64,000 nucleotides of DNA from Echinicola soli (lineage in GTDB: Bacteria; Bacteroidota; Bacteroidia; Cytophagales; Cyclobacteriaceae). Below the pieces are notes generated by a model. It was not told the DNA's origin, ran no database searches, and was given only the letters and a program-made list of their open reading frames with translations. The position numbers were made by a program, and so were the translations under genes. This document shows, one piece after another, positions 8,426 through 17,302 of the stretch (the stretch's first letter is position 1; each line of letters begins with the position of its first letter). Location: NCBI RefSeq assembly GCF_006575665.1, contig NZ_CP041253.1, positions 687,501 through 751,500 of the forward strand, read 5' to 3'.

Positions 8426-9142
8426 ATGACAACCAAATCAACCTTATCAGAAATTGAAAAGCGGTTCGACAACGATGTTGATCGATTTTCCGATCTCGAA
8501 ACCGGCCAGGCTTCCACTGTGGATGCCCTTTTCAACTTGGAATTGATCACAGATGGCATCGCCCAGCTGTACCCGGATCTGACCCAACTTTTGGACATCG
8601 GATGCGGAGCGGGGAATTACACCGTAAAACTCTTGTCAAAGCTCAATGCTGCCACAAATGTCACCTTGGCAGACCTTAGCCAGCCCATGCTGGATCGGGC
8701 AAAAGAGAGAAGTGCTCCGCTCACTGATGGCGAAGTGACCACCACTAAAGGAGATTTTAGAAGTTTACCCTTAAAAGAAAACGCTTATGAAGTCATCATC
8801 GCCACGGCCGTATTGCATCACCTAAGGGATGATGAGGATTGGGAAACAGCCTTTGCCAAACTACATCGCCTATTAAAGCCGGACGGAAGCTTGTGGGTCT
8901 TTGATTTGGTCGCCCATAATGACACAAAAATCCAGGATTTTCTGTACCGGCAAAAATACGGACAGTTCTTAACCAACCTGAAAGATGAAAATTACCGTGA
9001 TCATGTATTCGATTATATCGAAAAGGAAGACAGTCCAAGAAGCATCCTCTACCAGACCGATCTGCTTCGAAAAGTAGGCTTTCGCTCAGTGGAAATAATA
9101 CACAAGCACCTTTGTTTCACCTCCTATGTGGCCTTCAAATAA
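8426..9142 (+). CDS. Class I SAM-dependent methyltransferase
   Basis: 238 aa. The SAM-binding motif I LLDIGCGAGNY is at about residues 55-65. Motif II-like acidic residue is in VTLADLSQPMLDRA, and the post-motif stretch is VIIATAVLHHLRDDEDW, as in Methyltransf_11/25 proteins. The C-terminal DLLRKVGFRSVEIIHKHLCF is also typical. Substrate unknown. ATG at 8426. It ends just before a double hairpin that could terminate transcription, ahead of the convergent rhomboid gene. Confidence 0.85.
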   Translation: MTTKSTLSEIEKRFDNDVDRFSDLETGQASTVDALFNLELITDGIAQLYPDLTQLLDIGCGAGNYTVKLLSKLNAATNVTLADLSQPMLDRAKERSAPLTDGEVTTTKGDFRSLPLKENAYEVIIATAVLHHLRDDEDWETAFAKLHRLLKPDGSLWVFDLVAHNDTKIQDFLYRQKYGQFLTNLKDENYRDHVFDYIEKEDSPRSILYQTDLLRKVGFRSVEIIHKHLCFTSYVAFK

Positions 9143-9176
9143 TCACACCGAAATCTGATGATCTAAACCACCGCTT

Positions 9177-9220
9177 GGTCTGAGTCAGGAGACTCCGACC
9201 CAAAGTCTATAGACTTTTTT
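9177..9220 (+). terminator. Probable terminator between convergent genes
   Basis: GGTCTGAGTC-AGGA-GACTCCGACC (9177-9200) forms a strong hairpin with one mismatch. It is followed by the perfect palindrome AAAGTCTATAGACTTT (9202-9217) running into a T tract to 9220. Placed 35 bp after the methyltransferase stop and just before the end of the convergent rhomboid gene. Confidence 0.55.
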
Positions 9221-9243
9221 CAAAACATCAGCGATCCATCCAC

Positions 9244-9873
9244 TTAAAACAGGCTAAAATTCTTCACCTGATCGATAAAGTGCAGTCCACTTTCCGGTGA
9301 TAGCACCAATATAAATACTATCCCAAATAAGGCCCCGTACAAATGGGCATCATGATTAATGCTGTCATTTTCCTGTTTGCTCTTGATGGCCGAATAGCCC
9401 AAGAACAGAATCCCCAGAATAAACCCGGGGAGGCACAGCAAACCGAAAAGACAAATATCAGCCATCGGCATAAGGATGATGCTGGCAAAAACCGCAGCAG
9501 CAGTTCCACCAGAAGCCCCTAAGGCCTGATAATGGGAATTATTCTTATGTTTGAGAAAAGTAGGGATATCTGCAATCACAATCGCTGCCACGTAAAACGC
9601 CACAAAAACAACGATGCCCACCATTCCCCCAAAACGATAGGTTAAATATTGCTCCACTAGCCTCCCAAAAAAGTAAAAGGTAATCATATTGAACAGCAAG
9701 TGCATGCCATCTTTGTGAATAAACCCAGAAAGGACAAAACGATCATATTGACCTTTTTGCTTTATTTGGTAAGGATTAAACATGCTTCTGGATAAGAAGG
9801 TATAATTCTTCCAGGCATAAAATGAGCTAAGGGCTGTGATGATGATGATCAGTACGGTTGCGGATAATTGCAT
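9244..9873 (-). CDS. Rhomboid family intramembrane serine protease
   Basis: 209 aa with about six hydrophobic segments. Catalytic Ser121 is in GASGG (QALGASGGTAAAVFA), and the catalytic His is in NHDAHLYGALFG in the last helix. HLLFNMITFYFFG near residues 58-70 gives the conserved His-Asn of helix 2. Rhomboids cleave within transmembrane helices of other membrane proteins; the substrate here is unknown. ATG at 9873. It lies downstream of the prenyl synthase and rnr genes on the same strand, 36 bp from the former, so cotranscription is possible. Confidence 0.9.
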   Translation of the reverse strand: MQLSATVLIIIITALSSFYAWKNYTFLSRSMFNPYQIKQKGQYDRFVLSGFIHKDGMHLLFNMITFYFFGRLVEQYLTYRFGGMVGIVVFVAFYVAAIVIADIPTFLKHKNNSHYQALGASGGTAAAVFASIILMPMADICLFGLLCLPGFILGILFLGYSAIKSKQENDSINHDAHLYGALFGIVFILVLSPESGLHFIDQVKNFSLF

Positions 9874-9909
9874 TTCAAAAACTATTGGAAGGTGAACAAT
9901 GCCGGGAAA

Positions 9910-10902
9910 TTACTTTTCCCGGTCGATTAGATTTTGGGTCAGCTCTTTAAGTGCCGCCAATACTTCTGGCTTTTTGATCTCCAGGGCACTCAGCTGGGCA
10001 AACCCCTGCCGGAAATAACTTTCCATTTTTGTCTCAGCGATCTGCTTTATCCCCAAGGCATCATAAATGGCCGTAACCTTTTCCACCTTCTCCTCTTGGT
10101 CAAAATCATCTTTGCTCAACCAACTTTCCAGTTGTTGTTTTTCTTCTCCCGTGGCCAGTTCCCTGGCTTTGATCAGCAAAAAAGTCTTCTTGTTTGCCAA
10201 AATATCTCCGCCCACTTGCTTGCCAAATTTGGCCTTGTCCGCATACACATCCAGCAAATCGTCCTTCAGCTGAAACCCAATCCCCACATTAACGCCAAAC
10301 TCATACAGGTGCCGGGAATCTTCCAGTGAAGCACCGCCCAGAATGGCACCATATTGCAAAGCAAAGCCCAACAACACCGCGGTCTTTTGCCTGATCATCT
10401 CCAGGTATTCCGGCTCAGAAACATGTCCCCGGGTTTCAAAATTCATATCATGCTGCTGCCCTTCGCAGACTTCGGCGGCGGTTTGGTTAAAAAGCCGGAG
10501 GCACACGGCCAATTTATCCTCCGGAACATGCAATAACATATCATACACCTTTACCAACATCACATCACCAGAGAGAATTGCCGTATTGGTGTCCCACTTT
10601 TTATGGACAGTAGTCTTTCCCCTTCTCAGGGGAGCCTCATCCATGATATCATCATGCACTAGGGTGAAATTATGAAAAACCTCCACCGCTGCTGCCGGGG
10701 TAAGGATTTTTTCATAATCATCCCGATAAAGGGAATATGCCAATAAGGTCAGCAGCGGCCTGATGCGCTTCCCGCCAAGCCCCATGATATAGGCAATAGG
10801 ATCATAAAGCTCCTGTGGATTGTTACCAAAAGAATACGCTCCTATGTGCTTTTCCAGCTGTACCACCAGCTCATGGCTGAGGTTGGTTTTAGTCGTTGTC
10901 AT
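9910..10902 (-). CDS. Polyprenyl (trans-isoprenyl) diphosphate synthase
   Basis: 330 aa trans-prenyltransferase that elongates allylic diphosphates with isopentenyl diphosphate. The first Asp-rich motif DDIMD is at about 84-88 (LVHDDIMDEAPLRRG) and the second is DDLLD near 216; GGKRIRP is at 43-49. Product length (farnesyl, geranylgeranyl or longer for menaquinone) cannot be told by eye. The ATG at 10902 is preferred; a TTG two codons earlier is possible. The start overlaps the end of rnr by 14 bp, which indicates cotranscription. Confidence 0.92.
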   Translation of the reverse strand: MTTTKTNLSHELVVQLEKHIGAYSFGNNPQELYDPIAYIMGLGGKRIRPLLTLLAYSLYRDDYEKILTPAAAVEVFHNFTLVHDDIMDEAPLRRGKTTVHKKWDTNTAILSGDVMLVKVYDMLLHVPEDKLAVCLRLFNQTAAEVCEGQQHDMNFETRGHVSEPEYLEMIRQKTAVLLGFALQYGAILGGASLEDSRHLYEFGVNVGIGFQLKDDLLDVYADKAKFGKQVGGDILANKKTFLLIKARELATGEEKQQLESWLSKDDFDQEEKVEKVTAIYDALGIKQIAETKMESYFRQGFAQLSALEIKKPEVLAALKELTQNLIDREK

Positions 10903-13063
10903 CTGCAAATTCCAAATCTATGGTTCTTCTGTCTATATCCGTGTTCGTTACACGGACCCTTACCTGGTCTCCCAGCGTAATCATTTTTTTATTTTTTGCC
11001 CCAATCAGGCGCATGTTTTTCTCATCAAACTCGTAATAATCGTCCTCCAAATCCTGCAGCCTGATCATCCCTTCACATTTGGTCTCGGTGATTTCTACAA
11101 AAATCCCCCATTCGGTGACACCTGAGATGATGCCATCGTAGGCTTTGTCTTCGGCCAGGGACATAAATTCCACCTGTTTGTACTTAATAGAGGCCCTTTC
11201 GGCATCCGCAGCCCGTTTTTCACGCTCGCTGGAATGGATACACTTATCCTCCCAAGCTTCCTTATCGGCAGATTTACCACCATCCAGGTAATGCTGCAAC
11301 AGACGATGCACCATCATATCCGGGTACCTTCGGATCGGAGAGGTAAAGTGGGTATAGTGCTTAAACGCCAATCCAAAGTGCCCTTTTGGCTCTGTGGTGT
11401 AGCGGGCTTTAGCCATACTCCTGATCGCTAGTTGCTCCAGCAGGTTCTGCTCTGGCTTACCTTCGATTTCTCCCATGAGCTTGTTCAAGGTGGAAGCGAC
11501 ACGAGTCTCTTCCGTCATGGAAACCTCATGGCCAAACTTTTTGGCGAAGTTCGCAAAAGTCTCCAAGCGTTCCAAGTCCGGATGGTCATGTGTTCTGTAA
11601 ACAAAGGTATCATCGCCTTTGTTTTTATTAAATACAAATTCTGCCACCGCCTTATTGGCCAAAAGCATATACTCCTCGATCATTTTGTGGATATCCTTCC
11701 GCTCTTTTACCATGAGGCCAAGCGGTGTTCCCCGCTCGTCTAACTTAAACTTGACTTCCACGGTCTCAAAATTGATGGCGCCATGCTGGAACCTACGCTT
11801 ACGGATCTTTTTGGCGAGGTTGTTCAGCAAGGTAAGCTCGGAATAAAAATCCCCTTCCTGCTTGTCTATATTTTCCTGTGCTTCTTCATAAGCAAACCTC
11901 CTGTCCGAGTGGATAATGGTTCGGCCAATCCAATGTTTTAGCACCTGCCCATCTTCATCCATTTCAAATACACAGGAAAACGTCAGCTTATCCTCATTGG
12001 GACGAAGAGAGCAAAGCCCATTGCTTAGCCGCTCTGGCAGCATGGGAATGGTCCGATCCACCAAATACACCGAGGTGGCCCGATCATACGCCTCCTTCTC
12101 CAAGTTGGTGTTGGGTTTCACATAATGGGTCACATCGGCGATGTGTACCCCCATTTCTATATTTCCATTGGGCAGACGCTGGTAGGATATCGCATCATCA
12201 AAATCCTTGGCATCCGCCGGGTCAATGGTGAAGGTGGTCACATCCCTGAAATCCTTTCTGGATTTGATTTCTGTTTTGGGAATCTTTTCGGAAATGGCTT
12301 CTGCCTCCTTCACGATTTCCTCTGGATATTCGAAAGGTAAACCAAACTCCGCCATGATGGAGTGAATTTCCACTTCATGCTCCCCTGCTTCACCGAGCAC
12401 CTGCATCACCTTACCAGTTGGATTTTTATCTTCCTCCCGCCAATCAGTGATCTTGACCACTACTTTTTGGTTATGCTCGGCACCATTCAGGTCTGATTTA
12501 CGAATGAAAATATCATGGTGCATCTTTTTGAAATCAGACACCACAAATGCAAATCGGGGGGAAATCTCCACACGACCGACAAATTCCTCGCGTGCTCGCT
12601 TGACGACCTCCAGCACCCTACCTTCCCGTTTTTGGCCGGGATGCTTGGGTGGATTTACCATCACGCGGACTTTGTCGTCATCCAGGGCATTTTTCATATC
12701 ACGTGCCTTTACCAAAATATCCTCCTCATCCTTTCCCTTATTGTCCGGTACTACAAATGCAAACCGTGCATTAACAAAATCTACCGTTCCTTCGATAAAA
12801 TCAGGTGTCTTGGTGGATGCAAAATGGTTTCGGGGATTTTTGGAGACACTACCAGCAGCCATCAGTTTGTTCAATACCGGCTCTACACCACCTTTGGTGA
12901 TCTTGTCCCTGATGTTCAATTTCCTGATAATCTGCTTTAGCGAATATTCCTCACCATAGTGGCTATCCAAAAAATTGAGAATCCGCTCAGCCAGCTGGGC
13001 AGCATTATCGATTTTGCCCGGCTTGCCCTTGCCTTTTCCTTGTTTTCTTGATCTTTTGCTCAT
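10889..13063 (-). CDS. rnr: Ribonuclease R
   Basis: 724 aa processive 3'-5' exoribonuclease for structured RNA. The basic N-terminus (SKRSRKQGKGKGKPGK) is followed by cold-shock-type domains, and the RNB domain begins around FTIDPADAKDFDDAISY, with the metal-binding Asp residues. The RNB end shows HFTSPIRRYPDMMVHR, then a C-terminal S1 domain (YDGIISGVTEWGIFVEI). ATG at 13063. Its 3' end overlaps the prenyl synthase gene. A perfect 16-bp palindrome lies 22 bp upstream of the start. Confidence 0.96.
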   Translation of the reverse strand: MSKRSRKQGKGKGKPGKIDNAAQLAERILNFLDSHYGEEYSLKQIIRKLNIRDKITKGGVEPVLNKLMAAGSVSKNPRNHFASTKTPDFIEGTVDFVNARFAFVVPDNKGKDEEDILVKARDMKNALDDDKVRVMVNPPKHPGQKREGRVLEVVKRAREEFVGRVEISPRFAFVVSDFKKMHHDIFIRKSDLNGAEHNQKVVVKITDWREEDKNPTGKVMQVLGEAGEHEVEIHSIMAEFGLPFEYPEEIVKEAEAISEKIPKTEIKSRKDFRDVTTFTIDPADAKDFDDAISYQRLPNGNIEMGVHIADVTHYVKPNTNLEKEAYDRATSVYLVDRTIPMLPERLSNGLCSLRPNEDKLTFSCVFEMDEDGQVLKHWIGRTIIHSDRRFAYEEAQENIDKQEGDFYSELTLLNNLAKKIRKRRFQHGAINFETVEVKFKLDERGTPLGLMVKERKDIHKMIEEYMLLANKAVAEFVFNKNKGDDTFVYRTHDHPDLERLETFANFAKKFGHEVSMTEETRVASTLNKLMGEIEGKPEQNLLEQLAIRSMAKARYTTEPKGHFGLAFKHYTHFTSPIRRYPDMMVHRLLQHYLDGGKSADKEAWEDKCIHSSEREKRAADAERASIKYKQVEFMSLAEDKAYDGIISGVTEWGIFVEITETKCEGMIRLQDLEDDYYEFDEKNMRLIGAKNKKMITLGDQVRVRVTNTDIDRRTIDLEFADDND

Positions 13064-13084
13064 AAAAATTCTTTGTTTTCTTTG

Positions 13085-13100
13085 GCAGGTAGCTACCTGC
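13085..13100. promoter_or_regulatory. Perfect 16-bp palindrome in the rnr leader
   Basis: GCAGGTAGCTACCTGC is self-complementary over all 16 bases and ends 22 bp before the rnr ATG. It may be a repressor operator or, in RNA, a small hairpin near the ribosome-binding site. No regulator in the window is linked to it. Confidence 0.4.
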
Positions 13101-13280
13101 TTTAAATCTCTTTTGGTGCCATACGTCTTTGCTGTTTTGTGACGCTTTGGCTATTTACTCTTTCTGACCGCCTCTTTATCTTAAAGACATTAAAACTTAG
13201 GTGATTGTTTTGTAAGCTTGGCGGATTTCAGATGAATTTACACATTAATTGGTTCTAATCACCATAACCTCATATTGGGC

Positions 13281-14015
13281 TTACCCTTCATTTTCGACGG
13301 AATGGATTATATTGATCTTCATGTCACCCGGGAGCCCTTGATAAGCCAAGTAAATTCTTGCAGTCACTTCTACATCTTTCAGACAGTAAGTGGCGATGGC
13401 CTTAAGGTCTCTTTGCTTATAGAAAACGGTATTGACCTCACTGCCGTCGATATTGTCCTTAGAACTCGGAATGTCAAAGATAGCCGCCAGCAGTTCTAAT
13501 CTGGTATAATGCTTATAATCTCCAAACTTCCACAGTTCCAATGTGTCCAGATGCCTGATTTCCCATGGCTTTTTACCCGCCATTTGGAGCACTTCCGGTA
13601 AGGGCACTTTATTGATCAGCAACCTCCTGCAAAGATAGGGAAAGTCAAACTCTTTGCCGTTATGGGCGCAGAGTGTCCAGTGCTTTTTTTCAAGGATTTC
13701 TCTCAGCTCCAACAGTGTATCGTGCTCCTCTTCATGGGCGATGGCCTTGGTACGGAACTGCAGCTGGTCTTGGTCGGGATCATAAAGGAAATAGCCAAGT
13801 CCTACACAAACTACCCTTCCGAATTCAGCATATATACCCGCTTTCTCGAAATAAAGTTCCTCCGTACTTATATTGTTTTCATTGGACAGATGGCTTGATT
13901 TCTTGGCCCACTCTTCTTGCAGCCTTGGTGACAGGGCATCAATATGCCCCGTTAAAGAAGCTGTTTCGATGTCCAAAAATAAAATATCCTTCAAGTCACT
14001 CAAAAAATCTGCCAT
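13281..14015 (-). CDS. Predicted 3'-5' exonuclease (RNase H-like, PolB-exonuclease type)
   Basis: 244 aa. The DEDD-type motifs are visible: ExoI ILFLDIETASLTG (residues about 11-23), ExoII CAHNGKEFDFPYLCRRLL (about 118-135), and ExoIII YCLKDVEVTARIY near the C-terminus. This is the arrangement of the predicted exonucleases related to the PolB proofreading domain. Its cellular role (DNA repair or RNA trimming) is unknown. ATG at 14015; it lies 8 bp after the following hypothetical gene, so the pair is likely an operon. Confidence 0.82.
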   Translation of the reverse strand: MADFLSDLKDILFLDIETASLTGHIDALSPRLQEEWAKKSSHLSNENNISTEELYFEKAGIYAEFGRVVCVGLGYFLYDPDQDQLQFRTKAIAHEEEHDTLLELREILEKKHWTLCAHNGKEFDFPYLCRRLLINKVPLPEVLQMAGKKPWEIRHLDTLELWKFGDYKHYTRLELLAAIFDIPSSKDNIDGSEVNTVFYKQRDLKAIATYCLKDVEVTARIYLAYQGLPGDMKINIIHSVENEG

Positions 14016-14023
14016 AGTCCAAT

Positions 14024-14425
14024 TCAGGGATGTAAAACGCCTTCTAGGTCGAGCGCCGGAATATGTTGGATGTTTTTTTCGTCCATGCTGCCCTCCACGA
14101 AGACAAATTTCTTATCAAATATCTGATCCAATATATAATAACTTACCCAGAATTCATTATTCAGCACAAACAATTTAGGGTCAATGGGTTCGATCTTAGC
14201 AATACTCTCCGAGCCCAGTTCTTCGATCATATGTCTTAGTGTAGAAGTCTTGGTTTCTTCACCATTGAGCATGCCATACCCCTTGGAGGTTACCATCAGG
14301 TTCTTAAGCTCAATCAGGTTGTGGTTTATGATATATACGCCCCACTCCGTATTACCATTTACTTCCTCTCTGGCAATGGCCAGTTTCACTCCGGTGACCG
14401 GATGAAAATCAATATCTTTTTTCAT
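14024..14425 (-). CDS. Conserved hypothetical protein
   Basis: 133 aa, soluble, no signal peptide or membrane segment. The sequence (MKKDIDFHPVTGVKLAIARE start, GYGMLNGEETKTSTLRHM in the middle) reads as a small alpha/beta protein. I recognise the type as a protein found next to lipB and exonuclease genes in Bacteroidota, but no domain name or function. It is 8 bp upstream of the exonuclease gene and 45 bp downstream of lipB, in one probable operon. ATG start at 14425. Confidence 0.75.
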   Translation of the reverse strand: MKKDIDFHPVTGVKLAIAREEVNGNTEWGVYIINHNLIELKNLMVTSKGYGMLNGEETKTSTLRHMIEELGSESIAKIEPIDPKLFVLNNEFWVSYYILDQIFDKKFVFVEGSMDEKNIQHIPALDLEGVLHP

Positions 14426-14470
14426 GTAATTCCTCGAACATTTAAACCTTACTACTTTTAAACCTATAGG

Positions 14471-15232
14471 CTATGAATCTTCCCACTCCATCTCAAACAA
14501 ATTGGCCAGGTGTTGCTTCACTTTTACCTTCACCTCTTCCTCATCCACCGGTCTCCCGAGCTCAAGGTGTAAGGAGGTCACGGCCTTGTCAGCAATGCCA
14601 CAGGGAACGATATTACCGAAATAAGAAAGGTCGGCATTGACATTAAAAGCAAACCCGTGCATGGTCACCCATCTGCTGGATTTTACACCCAAAGCACAGA
14701 TTTTCCGGGGATTAAGGCGCTCCTTATGGTCCAGCCAGACACCAGTAAGCCCTTCGATCCTTCCGGCCTCCACCCCATACTCTGCCAAGGTAAGTATGAT
14801 CGCTTCTTCCAAATAGCGAAGGTATTTGTGGATATCCGTGAAGAAATTATCCAGGTCCAACAGCGGATAGCCCACCAGCTGCCCCGGACCATGATAGGTG
14901 ATATCACCACCCCTGTTGATCTTATAGAATGTAGCATCTTTCCCGGCCAGCTGTGCTTCATCCAAAAGCAAGTGAGAAAGCTCCCCGCTCTTTCCCAAAG
15001 TGTACACATGGGGATGCTCCACAAAGAGCAGGTAATTGGTGGTAACCTGCTGATCTTTCAGCCCTTTTTTTCGATTTTCGATCTTAGTGGCCACGATCTC
15101 AGCAAAAAGCAACTCCTGATAATCCCAGGTCTCTTTATAGTCTTTCTTGCCTAAATCGATAAATTTTACTTTTTTATTAATAAAATGATTCACAACGGGT
15201 TCCTTCCAATGATTTATGGTGATCAACACCAT
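14471..15232 (-). CDS. lipB: Octanoyl-[acyl-carrier-protein] transferase LipB
   Basis: Transfers octanoyl from acyl carrier protein to lipoyl domains, the first step in lipoate synthesis. Seen: RGGDITYHGPGQLVGYPLLD (the RGG/HGPGQ motif) and ICALGVKSSRWVTMHGFAFN, containing the catalytic-Lys region, with CGI near the C-terminus holding the catalytic Cys. The start is uncertain: ATG at 15232 (253 aa) is used, but a GTG about 13 codons on would give the usual short start, and a TTG lies upstream at 15262. Divergent from yraN. Confidence 0.93.
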   Translation of the reverse strand: MVLITINHWKEPVVNHFINKKVKFIDLGKKDYKETWDYQELLFAEIVATKIENRKKGLKDQQVTTNYLLFVEHPHVYTLGKSGELSHLLLDEAQLAGKDATFYKINRGGDITYHGPGQLVGYPLLDLDNFFTDIHKYLRYLEEAIILTLAEYGVEAGRIEGLTGVWLDHKERLNPRKICALGVKSSRWVTMHGFAFNVNADLSYFGNIVPCGIADKAVTSLHLELGRPVDEEEVKVKVKQHLANLFEMEWEDS

Positions 15233-15303
15233 TTTTTGACGATGGGTTCTATTTTTTGGCAATCCGCCCTTAACTGATCACGGTACCAAAACTTAACGTT
15301 TGA

Positions 15304-15337
15304 CAAAATTAACAAAAAATATCATGGCACAGCACAA
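15304..15337 (-). promoter_or_regulatory. Predicted lipB promoter (Bacteroidota type)
   Basis: On the minus strand TAATTTTG (15311-15304) fits the -7 consensus TAnnTTTG, and TTG (15337-15335) lies 23 bases upstream, the upper limit of the accepted spacing. It overlaps the first codons of yraN on the other strand, so transcription of the two divergent genes may interfere. Confidence 0.4.
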
Positions 15338-15680
15338 TACAACAGGAAGCGATGCTGAAGGATTCGCAGCTGATTTTTTGATTTCCAAACACTACACCCT
15401 CTTGGAGAAAAACTACCGGCACAAACATGCGGAAATTGACCTGATCATGGAGCATCGGGGGCTACTGATTTTCGTGGAAGTAAAATTCCGTAGCGGAACG
15501 GGCTTTGGCTATGCGGAGGAATTTGTTGATTACAAAAAACGACAACTGATTATCAGGGCTGCCGACCATTACATTCACGAAAAAGGCTGGCATAAAGACA
15601 TCCGTTTTGATATTGTCGGTGTCTACAAGGACAAGAAAGGTACAGTCAGGTTTAAGCATTTTGAAGATGCTTTTTACTAG
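15324..15680 (+). CDS. YraN family (UPF0102) endonuclease-like protein
   Basis: 118 aa. The restriction-endonuclease-like core is visible: HAEIDLIMEHRGLLIFVEVK (the E...D...EVK metal-site pattern) at about residues 36-55, with GSDAEGFAADFL near the start. This is the UPF0102/YraN family, whose biological role is unclear. ATG at 15324 is preferred over the upstream TTG at 15300 because the family usually begins just before the G..AE motif. It is divergent from lipB. Confidence 0.88.
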   Translation: MAQHNTTGSDAEGFAADFLISKHYTLLEKNYRHKHAEIDLIMEHRGLLIFVEVKFRSGTGFGYAEEFVDYKKRQLIIRAADHYIHEKGWHKDIRFDIVGVYKDKKGTVRFKHFEDAFY

Positions 15681-16232
15681 TAAGCGGAGACTGAAGGAAG
15701 AGGGTTGCAAATCCCCACTGGTTTCAGTTCGGTGTTTCCCCAAAGGTACCCTCGGCGGCGGATAAATCCCAAACAGCCTGACGACAACAAGGTGATCTTG
15801 GTATCACTCTTTATGGCGCTAGACAGGCGCTCCGAGGTTGGCGATTCCATACATCTTGCCAACTCCGCTCAAGGCCTGTTACATCCTGAGTTTAATTGAC
15901 ACTTTTTTATTAATTCTTCCTTAATTACTTGCCATGGGCATTAGCGAAAAGGAAATAACAATGGTGCAGCCCTCGCCGCTAATGCCAAACTGCTACGCTT
16001 CATCTATTGCCAAGGGTGAAACCCATGTCCGCGGAGGCGGATTTCATCCCTACAGGGTTATAGCATGGCACATCTATTTCTATTATCATTCCTTTTACTA
16101 TTTTGCCGTCCCTCCTGCACTTGATATTTCTTTATTCCCGTGTCTCACATCTCATGTCTCAATACTCACATCTCGGCTACTTAATACTTCTTATCTAACT
16201 CATGGGAGGAGAATCATCGTATTTCAAGCCCA
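15681..16232. other. Intergenic region, no gene, with a long imperfect hairpin
   Basis: 552 bp between the converging yraN and MORN-like genes. GGGCATTAGCG (15936-15946) pairs with CGCTAATGCC (15977-15986). CTCACATCTCATGTCTC and GGCTACTTAATACTTC near 16145-16190 resemble the gene-end repeat seen at 3909 and 54797. The open frames here are short and unlike neighbouring proteins. The stretch looks like accumulated repeat remnants. Confidence 0.6.
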
Positions 16233-17087
16233 TTATCGTCCAGCCTGATAAATCAGCTGTCCATCAGCATTCCACTCGGCTTTGATATAAGGCCTGAAAT
16301 TCTTGGTAAAAGGCTCGTCTTGGTATTGGATTTCGCGCTTGCGAATGGTCTTTCCACCATCGGTATTCCAGTATTCTGTCCATAGGCCCACTTTCTCACC
16401 ATAACGGTATTCACCCATAACGGCCAACTGACCATTTTCATAAAAATGGAAAAAGTTACCTTCCTTCAGCTCATACTCCACCGGGATGACTTTCTCAATT
16501 TGTTGTTCGCCCTTGTTGTAATAAGTCACCCTGGAATCCTTCGGCCACCCTTCATAATAATGCCCCTTGTTCAGCAGGATGTTTTTTTGGTCAAAGGTCA
16601 TCCAGCGCTCATGCTTGGTACCAAAATAAAACATCCCTTTCTCCACCACGGCATCATCAATGCGCCTTTCATAAGGGCCATGCAGCAAATACCCTCTTTC
16701 GGGATTGAATCCTTTAGTCCTGATCACATCATCTTTGGTATCCAACCAATACACATCCCTCACGTAAGGATTGACCATTTTATTTCTGGCAGTATAGTGA
16801 AACAGCTGATAATGGGTCTTTCCTCTGGCATCCACACGTATAAAGTCCTTGCGGGTGCGCTCGCCATAATAGATGTTTTTCTTCTGCTTTTTCCGCTTCT
16901 TTTTCTTCGCTTCTTTTCTTTTCTCATCGTCAAAAAGAAGAATGGGAGCGGTAGTAGGCAGTAGCATGCTCTCCACGACCCCTGAGGAGTCCGCTGCAGG
17001 CGATACCGACGACAGAGAATCAAAACGCTGCGCCTTTAGGACGCTGACCTTGACCAATAAAAGAAGTAGGATGAGGTATTTTTTCAT
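16233..17087 (-). CDS. Secreted hypothetical protein with MORN-like (YwqK-type) repeats
   Basis: 284 aa from ATG 17087 (another ATG lies at 17096). N-terminal signal peptide MKKYLILLLLLVKVSVLKAQ, then a very basic linker KEAKKKKRKKQKK at about residues 60-72. The C-terminal half has repeated GxY/GxW segments such as FYENGQLAVMGEYRYGEKVG, the pattern of the MORN-like repeats in YwqK-family proteins. Likely exported to periplasm or outer membrane; function unknown. The nearest downstream gene is convergent. Confidence 0.65.
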   Translation of the reverse strand: MKKYLILLLLLVKVSVLKAQRFDSLSSVSPAADSSGVVESMLLPTTAPILLFDDEKRKEAKKKKRKKQKKNIYYGERTRKDFIRVDARGKTHYQLFHYTARNKMVNPYVRDVYWLDTKDDVIRTKGFNPERGYLLHGPYERRIDDAVVEKGMFYFGTKHERWMTFDQKNILLNKGHYYEGWPKDSRVTYYNKGEQQIEKVIPVEYELKEGNFFHFYENGQLAVMGEYRYGEKVGLWTEYWNTDGGKTIRKREIQYQDEPFTKNFRPYIKAEWNADGQLIYQAGR

Positions 17088-17192
17088 GCCAAGCATATGC
17101 TAAACACTGGACTATTTTTAATGGTAACGTTTTAAATGGCAGATTCTATGCTCTAAATAAAAGAAAGGTTTAGAATTAACAAGCATAATCCT

Positions 17193-17200
17193 TAATTTTG
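17193..17200 (+). promoter_or_regulatory. Predicted -7 promoter box for the aminotransferase gene
   Basis: TAATTTTG matches TAnnTTTG exactly and lies about 100 bp before the aminotransferase ATG. The -33 region shows TTTAG instead of TTTG at a suitable distance, so the -33 match is weak. Confidence 0.4.
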
Positions 17201-17302
17201 CCCAATTATTAAAACGTCAGCGATCATTTCGATTGCATCTTGGGCAGAAAAGAAAAATAAAGGTAACAATAAACTGACCATATAAAAACAATTATAAAGC
17301 AA

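Noticed and set aside
15700..15860. tRNA-like GGTTGCAAATCCCC segment
   Set aside because: Resembles a T-arm only superficially; no acceptor, D or anticodon arms at correct distances.
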